A DNA stretch of 19,357 nucleotides, taken from contig JANRJF010000430.1 of the NCBI GenBank assembly GCA_033764095.1, positions 1 through 19,357 on the forward strand. Direction: 5' to 3'. Shown here in pieces: positions 7,213 to 15,417 of the stretch. A program made the translations under genes and the position numbers. The notes below the pieces were generated by a model. The model was given only the letters and a program-made list of their open reading frames with translations, searched no databases and had not been told where the DNA came from. Position 1 is the stretch's first letter. The number at the start of each line of letters is the position of its first letter. Source of the DNA: JBDTMT01 sp033764095. GTDB lineage: Bacteria; Desulfobacterota; Binatia; HRBIN30; CADEER01.

Positions 7213-7408
7213 CCAGGTAGCCGGCCGACCTTGTGTCGGCCGGCGCCGCGCAGCGGCGCCGAGCGCCGATGCGGCGGTGTTCCGCATCGCGTTCGTGGAA
7301 CGGGCGCGATCGGTTGATCGCGAGGCACTGCAACATCGCTGGACGCCAATGTCGCGCTGCGGCGGTGCTCCGCACCGCCGGCCGACACGAGGTCGGCCGG
7401 CTACCCGG
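7213..7408. repeat. REPIN-like element: inverted 31-nt REPs flanking a hairpin array
   Basis: Two inverted 31-base copies (7213-7243 and 7378-7408, 29 of 31 matching) each contain a perfect nine-base-pair hairpin, CCGGCCGAC/GTCGGCCGG, with a five-base loop. Between them run further perfect hairpins: GGCGCCGC/GCGGCGCC (7242-7260), CGATGCGG/CCGCATCG (7267-7289), CGTTC/GAACG (7290-7302), GCGATC/GATCGC (7306-7321) and GGCGGTGC/GCACCGCC (7361-7379). An interrupted ACAT/ATGT stem falls at about 7334-7353. It lies between convergent genes, which is typical for REP/REPIN elements moved by RAYT transposases; no RAYT gene is in the window. A structured RNA is an alternative. Confidence 0.7.
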
Positions 7409-7437
7409 GCTCGTGAGGCGCACGGGGCCGCTGAGTA

Positions 7438-7511
7438 GTAGCGCGGCCCTCCGTGGCCGCTGGTGCTTGGGGCTTCGGCGCGGTGGCGGCCAGGGCGGGC
7501 CGCGCTACCGT
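7438..7511. repeat. Dispersed repeat copy 2 with inverted GTAGCGCGGCCC ends
   Basis: Bases 7438-7472 are copy 2 of the 6946-6980 repeat. In addition GTAGCGCGGCCCT near 7438-7450 has its inverse AGGGCGGGCCGCGCTAC at 7492-7508, so the element ends in inverted arms around a GC-rich middle. It is 45 bases beyond the stop of the cyclase gene (minus strand) and may act as a 3' structure stabilising or terminating that transcript. Confidence 0.55.
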
Positions 7512-7555
7512 CCGTGCGCTGGAGCCCTGCGCCACCCGGACGCCTGGGCGACGCG

Positions 7556-10500
7556 CTAGAGCTGGCGGGCGTGTGCGAGATGCCACCCCATGTCGAAGCG
7601 GGTGAAGGCGTCGATCGCCTGCGCCAGTGCCTCGCCGCCGATCGACGTCTGCGGGCCGGCCAACTCGGCGAGCGCCAGGCGGGTGAGGGCGGCTTCGCGC
7701 AGGGCGCCGCGCGAGTCGGCGAGGCGGATGGCACTCTGCAGGCGCTCGACCGCGGCGGCGCCGCGCGGCGGCGTGCCGTGTGCCCAGGCGAGGGCGAGGG
7801 CGCGGTGCGCCTGGATCTCGCCGATGCGGTCGGACGCCTGGCTGCGCGCCAGCGCGCGCTCGGCGAACGGGATGGCGCGCGCCGGCTCGCCGAGCCGGAC
7901 GAGTGCCTCGGCGAGGCAGCCGTAATTGACCGACATGGACAGCTGGCTGCCGCTCGCTTCCAGCGCCTGCACGGCGCGCTCGAGGTCGTCGATGCCGCCG
8001 GCGTCGCCGCGCCCGACGACGCGGGCGAAGCCGCTGGCGGTGCGGCTCATCGCGTCGATGTACGGCGCGCCCACCGCATCGGCGATGGCGCGCATCTCGG
8101 CGGCGATGGCGAGGCTGTCGTCCCAGTCGCCGTGGAAGAGCGCGACGTACGCCGCCATGGTGAGGATCGACCCCTCGATCTGCCGTTGGCCGAGCTGGCG
8201 GACGATGCCGAGCGCTTCGTCCACCTGCACGCGGGCGGCGGCGAAGTCGCCGCGCTCCGCGTCGATCAGCGCCAGGTAGCCGCGCGCGTTGGCAATCACC
8301 ACCGTACGCTTGCTGGCGGCGCCGCCGCCGCGCAGCGCGATGGCACGCGAGAGGTGGTCGCTGGCGAGGGCGAACTCGGCGCCGTGGTAGTAGCTCTGCC
8401 CGAGGTTGGTGTGCAGCTGCGAGACCAGGCGGTAGTCGGTGAGCGGGTCGGCGAGCTCGAGGGCGCGTTCGAAGTGGGCGATGGCGGTCTCGTGGTTGCC
8501 GAAGGCGTGTTCAAACCAGCCCATCCAGTAGACGGCGCGCGCCGCGCCACGGCGGTAGCCGAGGCGCTCCGCGAGCTCGTACGAGGTGTGCAGCACGTCG
8601 CAGCGCGCCGCCGCCGGGTCGTACACGCTGGCCGCTGCCCACTGCGCGCTGAGGTCGATGCGCCGGCGCTGCTGCTCGGCGTCGCCGTCGAGCTGGTCGA
8701 GCAGCGCGATGGCGTGGCGATACTGGGTGCGTGCCGCGACCAGGGAGAACGACGCCGCCGCCTTGTCGGCGGCGCGGGCGGCGAAATGCGCGGCGCGTTC
8801 GATCGCCTCGCCCTGCTCGTAGTGGGCGGCCAGCGCTTCGTACTGCGCCGCCAGCCGGTCGGGCGGCGTCAGCGCCTCGATCGCCTCGCCGGCGCGGCGG
8901 TGCAGGGCGCGGCGATGCTGGCGCAGGAGCAGGTCGTAGACCACCTCGCGGGTGATGGCGTGTTTGAACTGGAAGGTCGGCTCGTCGCACTCGTCGTCGG
9001 GCAGGGCAGCGACCAACTCGTGCTCGGCGAGCCGCGCGAGCGTCGCGGCGACCGCGTCGCGCCGCTGCTCGGCGAGCGTCTCGAGCAGGCGCAGCGGGAA
9101 GACGCGGCCGAGCACCGCGGCCAGGGTGAGCAGCGCGCGGTCGGCCTCGGGGAGGCGGTCGACGCGGGCGCGGATCACCGCCTCGACGGTCGGCGGGATG
9201 TCGAGCGCGGCGATGGCGCCGTCGAGCCCGGCGCTGGCGGTGACGGCGTGCTCGACCAGCGACTGGCACACCTCCTCCAGGAACAGCGGGTTGCCGCCGG
9301 TGCGGTCGCACAGGCGGCGCACCAGCTCGTCGGGTGGATTGGCCTGGCCGAGGCGCGCCGCGATGACCAAGCGCGCGTCGTCGGTGGCGAGCGGCTGCAG
9401 GCGCAGGAACTGCGGTTGCGGCTCGCGCCACGGGCGCTCGCCCTCGGGGCGATAGGTGACCAGCACCACCATGGCGTGCCCGGCGACGACGCGCGCCAGG
9501 TGGCGCAGCGCGTCGGTGGACGACTCGTCCGCCCAGTGCCAGTCCTCCAGCAGGACGAGCAGGGGTTGTTGGTGCGCGGCGGCGACCAACAGCGCCGAGA
9601 GGCTGGCGAGAATCGCGGCGCGCAGTTGGTCCTCCTGCAGATGCGCCGGGATGGGGAATTCGTCGGTGCGCAACGACAGCAGCTGCAGGTAGAGCGGCAC
9701 CGCCGCGGCGACAGTCGGGCCGAGGCGCGCCGCGGCCGCGACCAGGCGGGAGCGTTGCATCTCCGGCGCCACCGCGTCGCGCACGTCGAGCAGCTCGCGC
9801 AGCAGGCGCAGGAAGGGGTGGAACGGCTCGCGAATGGCGGCGCCCTCGCAGCCGGCGAGCGCGACGCGCACATCGGTGCCGGCGCGCGCGCGCAGCTCGT
9901 AGAGCAGGCGGCTCTTGCCGACACCGGGTTGGCCCTCGACCGCGACCAGGCTGCCGCGTCCGCGGCGGGCGCTGTCGAGGCAGCGGGCCAGCGCCGCGTG
10001 CTCGTCGGCGCGGCCGGCGTAGGGGCTGAGGCCGCGTTCGCGCGGCACCTCGAACCAGCTGCGGGGAATGGCGCGCAGGACGCGATGGGCCTGCACCGGG
10101 CGCTGCTTGCCGCGCAGCGGCAGGTCGCCGAGCGCGGCGGTCTCGAAGAACGGCGCGACGGCGCGCTTGGTGGCGGCGTCGATGACGATCTCGTCCGCCT
10201 TGGCGGCGCCGACCAGGCGGGCGGCGGTGTTGATGGTGTCGCCGGTGACGCCGAACAGCCCTTCGCGCTGGTCGCGCACCTGGGTGACGATGACGCCGGT
10301 GGCGATGGCGGTGTGCAGGGTCAGCGGCTGCCCGCCGGGGCGGGCGAGCGAGCCGACGAACTGGTGCAGCTCCAGCGCCGCCGCGACCGCGCGGCGCGGG
10401 TCGTCGTCGTGTGCAGCCGGCACGCCGAACAACGCCTTCACGTCGTCGCCGGAGAACTGGTTGACGATGCCGCCGTGCGCTTCGACGATGCGCGTCGCGC

Positions 10501-10639
10501 CGACCAGAATGCGGTTCATCAGCGCCGCCAGCTCCTCGGGATCGAGCTGCTCGGCGAGGCGCGAATAGCCGCTCAGATCGGCGAAGAGCACCGTGGCGAC
10601 GCGCCGGCTGCCGTGCGGAAGATCGGCTCGGGCGGCCAT
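7556..10639 (-). CDS. Class III nucleotide cyclase - AAA ATPase - TPR regulator
   Basis: This is a 1027-residue three-part signalling protein. Residues 12-190 are a class III cyclase domain: metal ligands D21 (FADLSGYS) and D65 (SGDD), then D134, N137 and R141 in GDTINTAAR for purine and transition-state binding. The substrate-Lys position is Gln61 in 'NQF', which I recall as common in this subfamily, so ATP or GTP use is open. Residues about 206-520 are an AAA_16-type ATPase with Walker A GQPGVGKS (236-243) and Walker B LLVLLEDWHWAD (360-371). The rest, to 1027, is TPR-like helices. It probably makes a cyclic nucleotide in response to a protein or ligand sensed by the TPRs. It follows the DyP gene by 97 bases on the same strand and may be co-transcribed. 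A GGGGTGTTACACCCC palindrome sits four bases before its ATG. Confidence 0.88.
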   Translation of the reverse strand: MAARADLPHGSRRVATVLFADLSGYSRLAEQLDPEELAALMNRILVGATRIVEAHGGIVNQFSGDDVKALFGVPAAHDDDPRRAVAAALELHQFVGSLARPGGQPLTLHTAIATGVIVTQVRDQREGLFGVTGDTINTAARLVGAAKADEIVIDAATKRAVAPFFETAALGDLPLRGKQRPVQAHRVLRAIPRSWFEVPRERGLSPYAGRADEHAALARCLDSARRGRGSLVAVEGQPGVGKSRLLYELRARAGTDVRVALAGCEGAAIREPFHPFLRLLRELLDVRDAVAPEMQRSRLVAAAARLGPTVAAAVPLYLQLLSLRTDEFPIPAHLQEDQLRAAILASLSALLVAAAHQQPLLVLLEDWHWADESSTDALRHLARVVAGHAMVVLVTYRPEGERPWREPQPQFLRLQPLATDDARLVIAARLGQANPPDELVRRLCDRTGGNPLFLEEVCQSLVEHAVTASAGLDGAIAALDIPPTVEAVIRARVDRLPEADRALLTLAAVLGRVFPLRLLETLAEQRRDAVAATLARLAEHELVAALPDDECDEPTFQFKHAITREVVYDLLLRQHRRALHRRAGEAIEALTPPDRLAAQYEALAAHYEQGEAIERAAHFAARAADKAAASFSLVAARTQYRHAIALLDQLDGDAEQQRRRIDLSAQWAAASVYDPAAARCDVLHTSYELAERLGYRRGAARAVYWMGWFEHAFGNHETAIAHFERALELADPLTDYRLVSQLHTNLGQSYYHGAEFALASDHLSRAIALRGGGAASKRTVVIANARGYLALIDAERGDFAAARVQVDEALGIVRQLGQRQIEGSILTMAAYVALFHGDWDDSLAIAAEMRAIADAVGAPYIDAMSRTASGFARVVGRGDAGGIDDLERAVQALEASGSQLSMSVNYGCLAEALVRLGEPARAIPFAERALARSQASDRIGEIQAHRALALAWAHGTPPRGAAAVERLQSAIRLADSRGALREAALTRLALAELAGPQTSIGGEALAQAIDAFTRFDMGWHLAHARQL

Positions 10640-10643
10640 GGAC

Positions 10644-10658
10644 GGGGTGTTACACCCC
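10644..10658. promoter_or_regulatory. 15-bp palindrome GGGGTGTTACACCCC just upstream of the cyclase start
   Basis: The arms GGGGTGT and ACACCCC are perfect around a single central base, and the palindrome ends four bases upstream of the cyclase ATG (10639-10637). It could be an operator for a dimeric regulator or a hairpin covering the ribosome binding region. A related GGGGTGTAACTCCC occurs at 793-806, just after the stop of the TPR gene at the left edge. Confidence 0.4.
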
Positions 10659-10738
10659 GGCGCGAAGGCGCGCGCGTGGCAGGCGGCAGGGGGCGGCGGC
10701 GGTCACCCGGCAGGCTTAGCCGCGCCGGTCCGACGGGG

Positions 10739-12322
10739 TCAACCAGGTGCGGCGGCGACCGCGGCGAGATAGCGCAGCGCGCGCTGCGAGGGCAGGAAGA
10801 AGTACTCGCCGCCGATGACGCGGGTGAAGCGGCGCAGCTTCACCGTGCCGCGTCCGAGCAGCAGCGGCGTCGGGTCGGCGGGGACGCGGAAGGTCGGGTT
10901 GCCGCGCTGGCGGCCGAGGATCGGGTCCACTTCGTCGGCGCGCTGGTTGACGAAGGTCGGGTCGTTGATCCAGCGGCGCTGGATGAACTCGAACTGCCGC
11001 TCGATATCGGCGTTGAGGCAGATGAAGTGCATGCCGCGCGGCCAGGGGTCGTCGCCGGCCAAGTGTTCCCGCGCCGCGGCGAGCATGCGCTCCGGATCGG
11101 GCCAGCCGGACAGCGGCGCGCCGAACGGCCGGCCGCGGCGCAGGATCCGATGCCGCTGCACCGCGTCGAGCGAGCGTTGCGGGGAGAAGCCGGGCAGCGC
11201 GTCGCGCGGGTTGGCGCGGCGGACGTGCGCCCCGACCGGGCAGCTGCGGCCGGCGGCATCGTCGGTGGCAAACTGGAAGGTGTTGCGCTCGTCGAGGCCG
11301 TTCAGGTCGGCGGGTTGTTGCGGCGTGTCGGTCAGCGGCGCGCCGTTGCGCCAGCGCCCGATCAGCTTGGCGGCGCAGTGCTCGATCGTGCCGAGCTCCT
11401 GCGCGTGCGCCTGCGCGAACTCCCAGAAGCCATGCACGTCCTGCGCGATCTGGCGGAAGACCAGATAGGTGCCGTTGCGTCCCAGGTCGAGCATGCCGTT
11501 GGCGCCGGCGGCGAGCCGGGCGTCGAGGGCGGCCGGGGAAGCCGGCACCAGCGGGCTCGGCGGCCGCGCGCCGCTCTCGTCCGGATAGCCGAGCAGTAGT
11601 TCGCCCGGTGCGACGAGCGCGGGGTCCAGCGCATCGGCGCGCAGGCGGAACTCGGGCTGCGAGATGCCGTCGACGAAGCCGAAGTGCTCGCGCAATCCCT
11701 GCACTGCGCCGCGCGGGTCGCCCGAGCGGTCGGTCGGCCGGGCGTCGGCGCGCGGCCATTCGCCGCGCATCGGGATCTCCACGTCCTCGCCGTAGAGCTC
11801 GACGCCGCAGTCCGCGGCGAGGCGTCGCTGGTCCGCGACCAACCGCTGCAACGCCTCCGCGCTGCCGGCATAGAGCAGCAGCACGGCGTGGACCGGTCGG
11901 CTCGGCGGGCGCGCGTCGGCGGGCGGCGCGTCGTCGGGCGGTGGCGTATTCCCCCACCGCCAGTGCAGCGGCGCGGAATCCTCGACGTCGCCGAGCTCCC
12001 ACGAGCGGTGTCCGCCGCCGCCGCTCATGCCCTGCTGGAAGGCGACGCCGAACTGCTTGCGGGTGGGGGCGTCGAGCCCGATCGCCTGCAGGCCGAGATG
12101 CGTGAAGGCGACGTTCACCGCCAGCGCGTCGCGCCGCTCCGCCGCGCCGCGCGCGACCACCTCGGCCAGCGTCTTCAGCCAGTCGCCCACCCGCGGGCCG
12201 CGCAGCTCGCGCACGAAGAGGAACTGCGCCTCGGTCAGTGCCTTGAACGCCTGCAGCGCGATCGCCTGGACGTCGTCGACGTCCACCTCGTAGGCGAAGT
12301 CCGGCTGGCGGCGCGCGGTCAT
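10739..12322 (-). CDS. DyP-type heme peroxidase
   Basis: The 527-residue protein has the DyP signature GFVDG at 215-219 (catalytic Asp) within 'GFVDGISQPEF'. It also has the proximal heme His in 'CPVGAHVRRANPRD' (H366) and the distal-side Arg region 'RHRILRRG' near 390-397, followed by 'RPFG'. The C-terminal 'MHFICLNADIERQFEFIQRRW' is also typical. At about 530 residues it is in the longer class, above EfeB-like enzymes of about 420. No Tat or Sec signal and no obvious encapsulin-targeting tail are seen, so it is probably cytoplasmic or recruited by its membrane partner. The reaction is H2O2-dependent oxidation of bulky organic substrates. Its ATG 12322-12320 overlaps the preceding stop as ATGA, so it is coupled to the membrane protein and the P450 upstream. 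Confidence 0.93.
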   Translation of the reverse strand: MTARRQPDFAYEVDVDDVQAIALQAFKALTEAQFLFVRELRGPRVGDWLKTLAEVVARGAAERRDALAVNVAFTHLGLQAIGLDAPTRKQFGVAFQQGMSGGGGHRSWELGDVEDSAPLHWRWGNTPPPDDAPPADARPPSRPVHAVLLLYAGSAEALQRLVADQRRLAADCGVELYGEDVEIPMRGEWPRADARPTDRSGDPRGAVQGLREHFGFVDGISQPEFRLRADALDPALVAPGELLLGYPDESGARPPSPLVPASPAALDARLAAGANGMLDLGRNGTYLVFRQIAQDVHGFWEFAQAHAQELGTIEHCAAKLIGRWRNGAPLTDTPQQPADLNGLDERNTFQFATDDAAGRSCPVGAHVRRANPRDALPGFSPQRSLDAVQRHRILRRGRPFGAPLSGWPDPERMLAAAREHLAGDDPWPRGMHFICLNADIERQFEFIQRRWINDPTFVNQRADEVDPILGRQRGNPTFRVPADPTPLLLGRGTVKLRRFTRVIGGEYFFLPSQRALRYLAAVAAAPG

Positions 12323-13896
12323 ACGCCGTAGCGTTCGAGCAGCGTCATCCACTCGTCCACCTGGCTGGGCGTCGGGTGCTCGTGCAGCAGGCGGTGGATG
12401 CGCCAGTTGTCGTTGATCGCGACGGTGAGGAAGCGGCGGTCGGCATAGCCGCAGTACCACGCGTCGGTGGGGATCTGATGCACGCGCGCCGCGTTCTGGA
12501 ACTCCTCCAGGTTGCGCGACCCCTCGCCGATCACCGCCGTGGTGTTGGGCATGCCTTCGGTGTTGCCCCAGATCGCGTTGACGCCCGGCGCCGAGTTCTC
12601 GGCGAACTCGCGGAAGTAGTCGAGCGCCTGGCCGTCGTAGTTCGACATGAACAGCAGCCGGCGACCGCCGTCGACGATGCGCCACTGCGCGAAGTGGATG
12701 GTCTCGATGCCCTCCAGGCTGCCCTCGAAGTTGCGGCCGGCGCGGAACGCGACCAGCCAGAGGACGAAGCGCAGGGTGATCTGACGCGTCAGGCCGGGCT
12801 TCAGGTCGGTGACGATGGTCACCCGGTTCATGCCCGGCCCCTCGTTGTCGCGCCGGGCCAGCCGGTCGTCGTGGTCGCGCAGCTCGCGGTCCGAGGCGCG
12901 GATGTAGCGCATCGCCTCGCGCTTCTCGGCGTTGCGCAGGCCGAAGCCGAACACCGTCAGCGCCAGGGCGGCGAGACCGGCCGCGCCCACGGCGACGAAG
13001 GCGAGCCCACCGGCGAAGCCGGTGTCGAGGTGCCACCAGTTCGCGAACGCGGTGAGCGCCGTGCCGAGGACGACCACCGCGCGCAGCGTGTTGCGCGAGC
13101 GCAGCAGGTTCCAGATGAGGTCGAGGTAGAGCCAGGGTAGCTTGCGGGTGCCCGGCCGCCGGCTGGCGAACTCCCGCAGGGCCGGGTCCTTGAACGGTCT
13201 GGCGCTGCGGCCGGTGACGAAGTCCTGCATGGCCAGGAAGACGTGGTGGTTGGGCAGCTGTTGCATGCGCAGCTCGCGCGCCAGGGGGACCAGCTCCTCT
13301 TCGACCAGGCGCCGCTGCAGGCGAATGCTGTCGACCGAGACGCCGGGCGTGCCGACATACGACGCGACGCGCCCGTGCGCCTCGTGATCCGTGAGAAAGC
13401 GCGCCACCGCTGCGCCGGGCGCGCCGGCACCGGGGTAGCCGTCGCAGTGCGCGTAGACCTGGTCGAGGACGCTCCTCGCCTTGTGCGTCAGCTCGCGCAG
13501 ATGCGCGGCGCGGTCGCCGTCGTGCACCACCCACATCACCAGCGAGGGTTGCGTCAGCGCCCCGCGCCCGCGCACGCGCTCGGGCAGCACCACCCAGCGC
13601 GCCACGTGCAGGCCGCGAACCTCCCTGAGCGGCGAGCGCTGGGCACGGATATCCGCGTCCACCGCCTCCAGGGTGGTGGTGAGCTGCCGCACGCGCTCCG
13701 CGTCGTGTGGCAGCGGCACGATCACGGTGAGGCTGCCGACGTCGTCCCACAGGTCGCCGCGCAGACGGCGCCACGCCCAGCGGCGCGTGCGCGCCATGCG
13801 CTGCGCCGGCGCTGCCGAGGCGGGAGCGGCCGGATCGTCGCCGACGCGCCGCACCGGCGCCGGCGCGGCGATCGAGTCGGACGCGGCGCGACTCAT
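12319..13896 (-). CDS. Two-helix membrane protein with duplicated alpha/beta domain, partner of P450 and DyP
   Basis: The 525-residue protein lies between the P450 and DyP genes, with ATGA overlaps on both sides (13896-13893 and 12322-12319). Residues about 270-290 and 296-320 form two membrane helices. The soluble parts on either side resemble each other: 'VRGLHVARWVVL ... VVHDGDRAAHLRELTHKA ... VYAHCDGYPG' (about 93-156) aligns with 'IETIHFAQWRIV ... SNYDGQALDYFREFAENS ... IWGNTEGMPN' (about 397-451). Both are followed by an F-x-x-H/A-type helix and a Y-x-G strand. This suggests an internal duplication of a ferredoxin-like or dimeric alpha/beta-barrel fold. The family is not one I can name and no catalytic motif is evident. 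The likely role is a membrane anchor or substrate-binding scaffold for the flanking heme enzymes. Confidence 0.85.
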   Translation of the reverse strand: MSRAASDSIAAPAPVRRVGDDPAAPASAAPAQRMARTRRWAWRRLRGDLWDDVGSLTVIVPLPHDAERVRQLTTTLEAVDADIRAQRSPLREVRGLHVARWVVLPERVRGRGALTQPSLVMWVVHDGDRAAHLRELTHKARSVLDQVYAHCDGYPGAGAPGAAVARFLTDHEAHGRVASYVGTPGVSVDSIRLQRRLVEEELVPLARELRMQQLPNHHVFLAMQDFVTGRSARPFKDPALREFASRRPGTRKLPWLYLDLIWNLLRSRNTLRAVVVLGTALTAFANWWHLDTGFAGGLAFVAVGAAGLAALALTVFGFGLRNAEKREAMRYIRASDRELRDHDDRLARRDNEGPGMNRVTIVTDLKPGLTRQITLRFVLWLVAFRAGRNFEGSLEGIETIHFAQWRIVDGGRRLLFMSNYDGQALDYFREFAENSAPGVNAIWGNTEGMPNTTAVIGEGSRNLEEFQNAARVHQIPTDAWYCGYADRRFLTVAINDNWRIHRLLHEHPTPSQVDEWMTLLERYGV

Positions 13897-15371
13897 CGCG
13901 CCCTCCCGGCGCTCCAGGTGACGAACAGATGCGTCGGCCACTGGGTGCCCTTCGGCGTGGTGCGCAGGCCGTCGCGGCCCGGCGCGCGTCGGACCTGCGG
14001 GAGCGAGAAGAGCGCGGTCGCCATCTCGGTCATCAGCGTCTGCGCCACTGGCCAGTGGCGCGTCGCGCCGACGCAGTGGTGCTGGCCGGTGCCGAACAGC
14101 AGGTACTCGTCGTCGCCGCGCGCGATGGCGAAGGCGCCGGGCCGCGGCGCCAGGCGCGGGTCGCAGGCGGCGGCACCGACCAGCGCCATGACGATCGCAC
14201 CGGCGGGGATGACCGTGCGTCGGCCGCCGCCCGTCTCGACGGTCCGCTCGCGTTCGGCGGCGCGCTCGTCGCACTGGCGTTGCAGGCCGGTGGGGAAGGG
14301 CTCGAAGCGCGATGCCTCGGCGATGTAGCGCGCCAGGCGCCCGTCGTCCTCGTCGGCGGCGTGCCGCGCGATCGCCGCGCTGCGCACCGACGCGGTGGCG
14401 CAGAGGCGGTCGTACTCGGCGGGCGGCAGGTCGAGCAGGTGGTCGACGACGGCGAGGAACTGGGCGGTCGTCGGCACCAGCAGGCCGGAGATCGTCCCGC
14501 CGGTGACGGTGGCGAGCTGCCGCGCCGTCCACTGGCCGTTCGCCGCGTGCACCAGCGCGTCGACGAACGGCAGCCGGTTGGTCGACGGTTGGCGCAGCTT
14601 CGCCTCGAAGAGGGCGGTGAGATGGTCGAGGATGCGCTGCCCCGCCGCCGCCGCGTCGGCCCGGCGGCCGGGGTTGAAGAGCTCGATGTTGAAGACGTAC
14701 GACGCGGTGCGCTGGTTGAGCTGCAGCAGCGTCTCGCTGCCGCCGGCGATCTCGGGGATGCCGAAGTATTCGTCGAGAAACTGCCTCATCGCCGTCTGCA
14801 GCATTGCGACGACGTTGAGCCGGCCGGCGGGCGCGGCGGCGCCGATCGCGGCGCTGGCGGCGCGGCGCGCCGCCTCGGTCAGCGGCCCGATCGCGGCCTG
14901 GCCGACCGCGGCGCGCACCAGCGCGATCTGCTCCTGGTAGCTCTTCGCGCCGGGATCGGCCGGATCCTCGTAGTCGAGGCCGAGCAGGAAGGGTCCGAAG
15001 GTCTCGCGCATCTTCGCGCCGTACAGCGGCCGCACCGGGAACGTGTGGTAATCGGCGAGCACCCGAGCCACCGCCCTGGCGTCGAAGACCAGCACCGTGG
15101 GCGGCAACGGCGGGCCGAGCGGCAGCTGGCGCGAGCGCGCGACGACCGACTGGACGAGGCGCTGCAGCGGCGCCGGCACCACCAGCACCGGACAGAGGCG
15201 ACGCAGGGTCCCGACGCCGCGGCGCTTGAGGCTGCGGACCGCCACACGCCGCGCCCGCGCGAAGTCGAACGGCGGGCGCCGGGCGCTACCGCGCGCCGCG
15301 TCGCTCCGGTCGGTCCGCGACCCAGGCAGGGATGATACGTCCTCGAGTGTCGCCATGGTGAGGCGAGGCAT
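13893..15371 (-). CDS. Cytochrome P450 family protein lacking the helix-I acid-alcohol pair
   Basis: The 492-residue protein has the P450 heme loop FGTGQHHCVG (Cys433 from the ATG used here, FxxGxxxCxG) and the K-helix E-x-x-R as EASR (352-355) followed by 'FEPFPTG'. Helix I reads 'GGTISGLLVPTTAQF': the usual [AG]Gx[DE]T motif appears as L-L-V-P-T, so the acidic residue of the proton-delivery pair is absent. Peroxygenases of the CYP152 type and some hydroperoxide isomerases also lack it. No ferredoxin or reductase gene is nearby. I use ATG 15371; GTG 15413 and ATG 15356 are also in frame, and none has a clear Shine-Dalgarno. The TGA overlaps the next ATG. A peroxide-dependent hydroxylase, decarboxylase or isomerase is plausible. 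Confidence 0.88.
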   Translation of the reverse strand: MPRLTMATLEDVSSLPGSRTDRSDAARGSARRPPFDFARARRVAVRSLKRRGVGTLRRLCPVLVVPAPLQRLVQSVVARSRQLPLGPPLPPTVLVFDARAVARVLADYHTFPVRPLYGAKMRETFGPFLLGLDYEDPADPGAKSYQEQIALVRAAVGQAAIGPLTEAARRAASAAIGAAAPAGRLNVVAMLQTAMRQFLDEYFGIPEIAGGSETLLQLNQRTASYVFNIELFNPGRRADAAAAGQRILDHLTALFEAKLRQPSTNRLPFVDALVHAANGQWTARQLATVTGGTISGLLVPTTAQFLAVVDHLLDLPPAEYDRLCATASVRSAAIARHAADEDDGRLARYIAEASRFEPFPTGLQRQCDERAAERERTVETGGGRRTVIPAGAIVMALVGAAACDPRLAPRPGAFAIARGDDEYLLFGTGQHHCVGATRHWPVAQTLMTEMATALFSLPQVRRAPGRDGLRTTPKGTQWPTHLFVTWSAGRAR

Positions 15372-15417
15372 AGCCGTATCGCCCGTCGCGCGGCCAGTGG
15401 GGATTTCCCGCACACAG

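Noticed and set aside
7213..7408. CRISPR array
   Set aside because: The two repeats are inverted rather than direct and only two copies exist, with self-complementary spacers. This fits REP elements, not CRISPR.
7556..10639. Gln61 in place of the substrate Lys as a sign of a dead cyclase
   Set aside because: The 'NQFxGD' form is, from memory, common in active-looking cyclase/AAA/TPR proteins, and both metal Asp residues plus Asn137 and Arg141 remain.
10739..10800. Encapsulin cargo-loading tail on the DyP peroxidase
   Set aside because: The C-terminus reads 'RYLAAVAAAPG' without a recognisable targeting motif, and no encapsulin shell gene is in the window.
7463..11599. Open frame of 1378 codons on the plus strand
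   Set aside because: It is antisense to the cyclase-AAA-TPR gene and much of the DyP gene, both with clear family motifs. Its product is low-complexity Arg/Ala/Gly/Val, as expected for the antisense of GC-rich codons.
10739..13774. 1011-codon minus-strand frame covering DyP and more
   Set aside because: Only the part from ATG 12322 has DyP character. The upstream extension is Arg/Ala/Pro-rich and overlaps the membrane protein gene in another frame.
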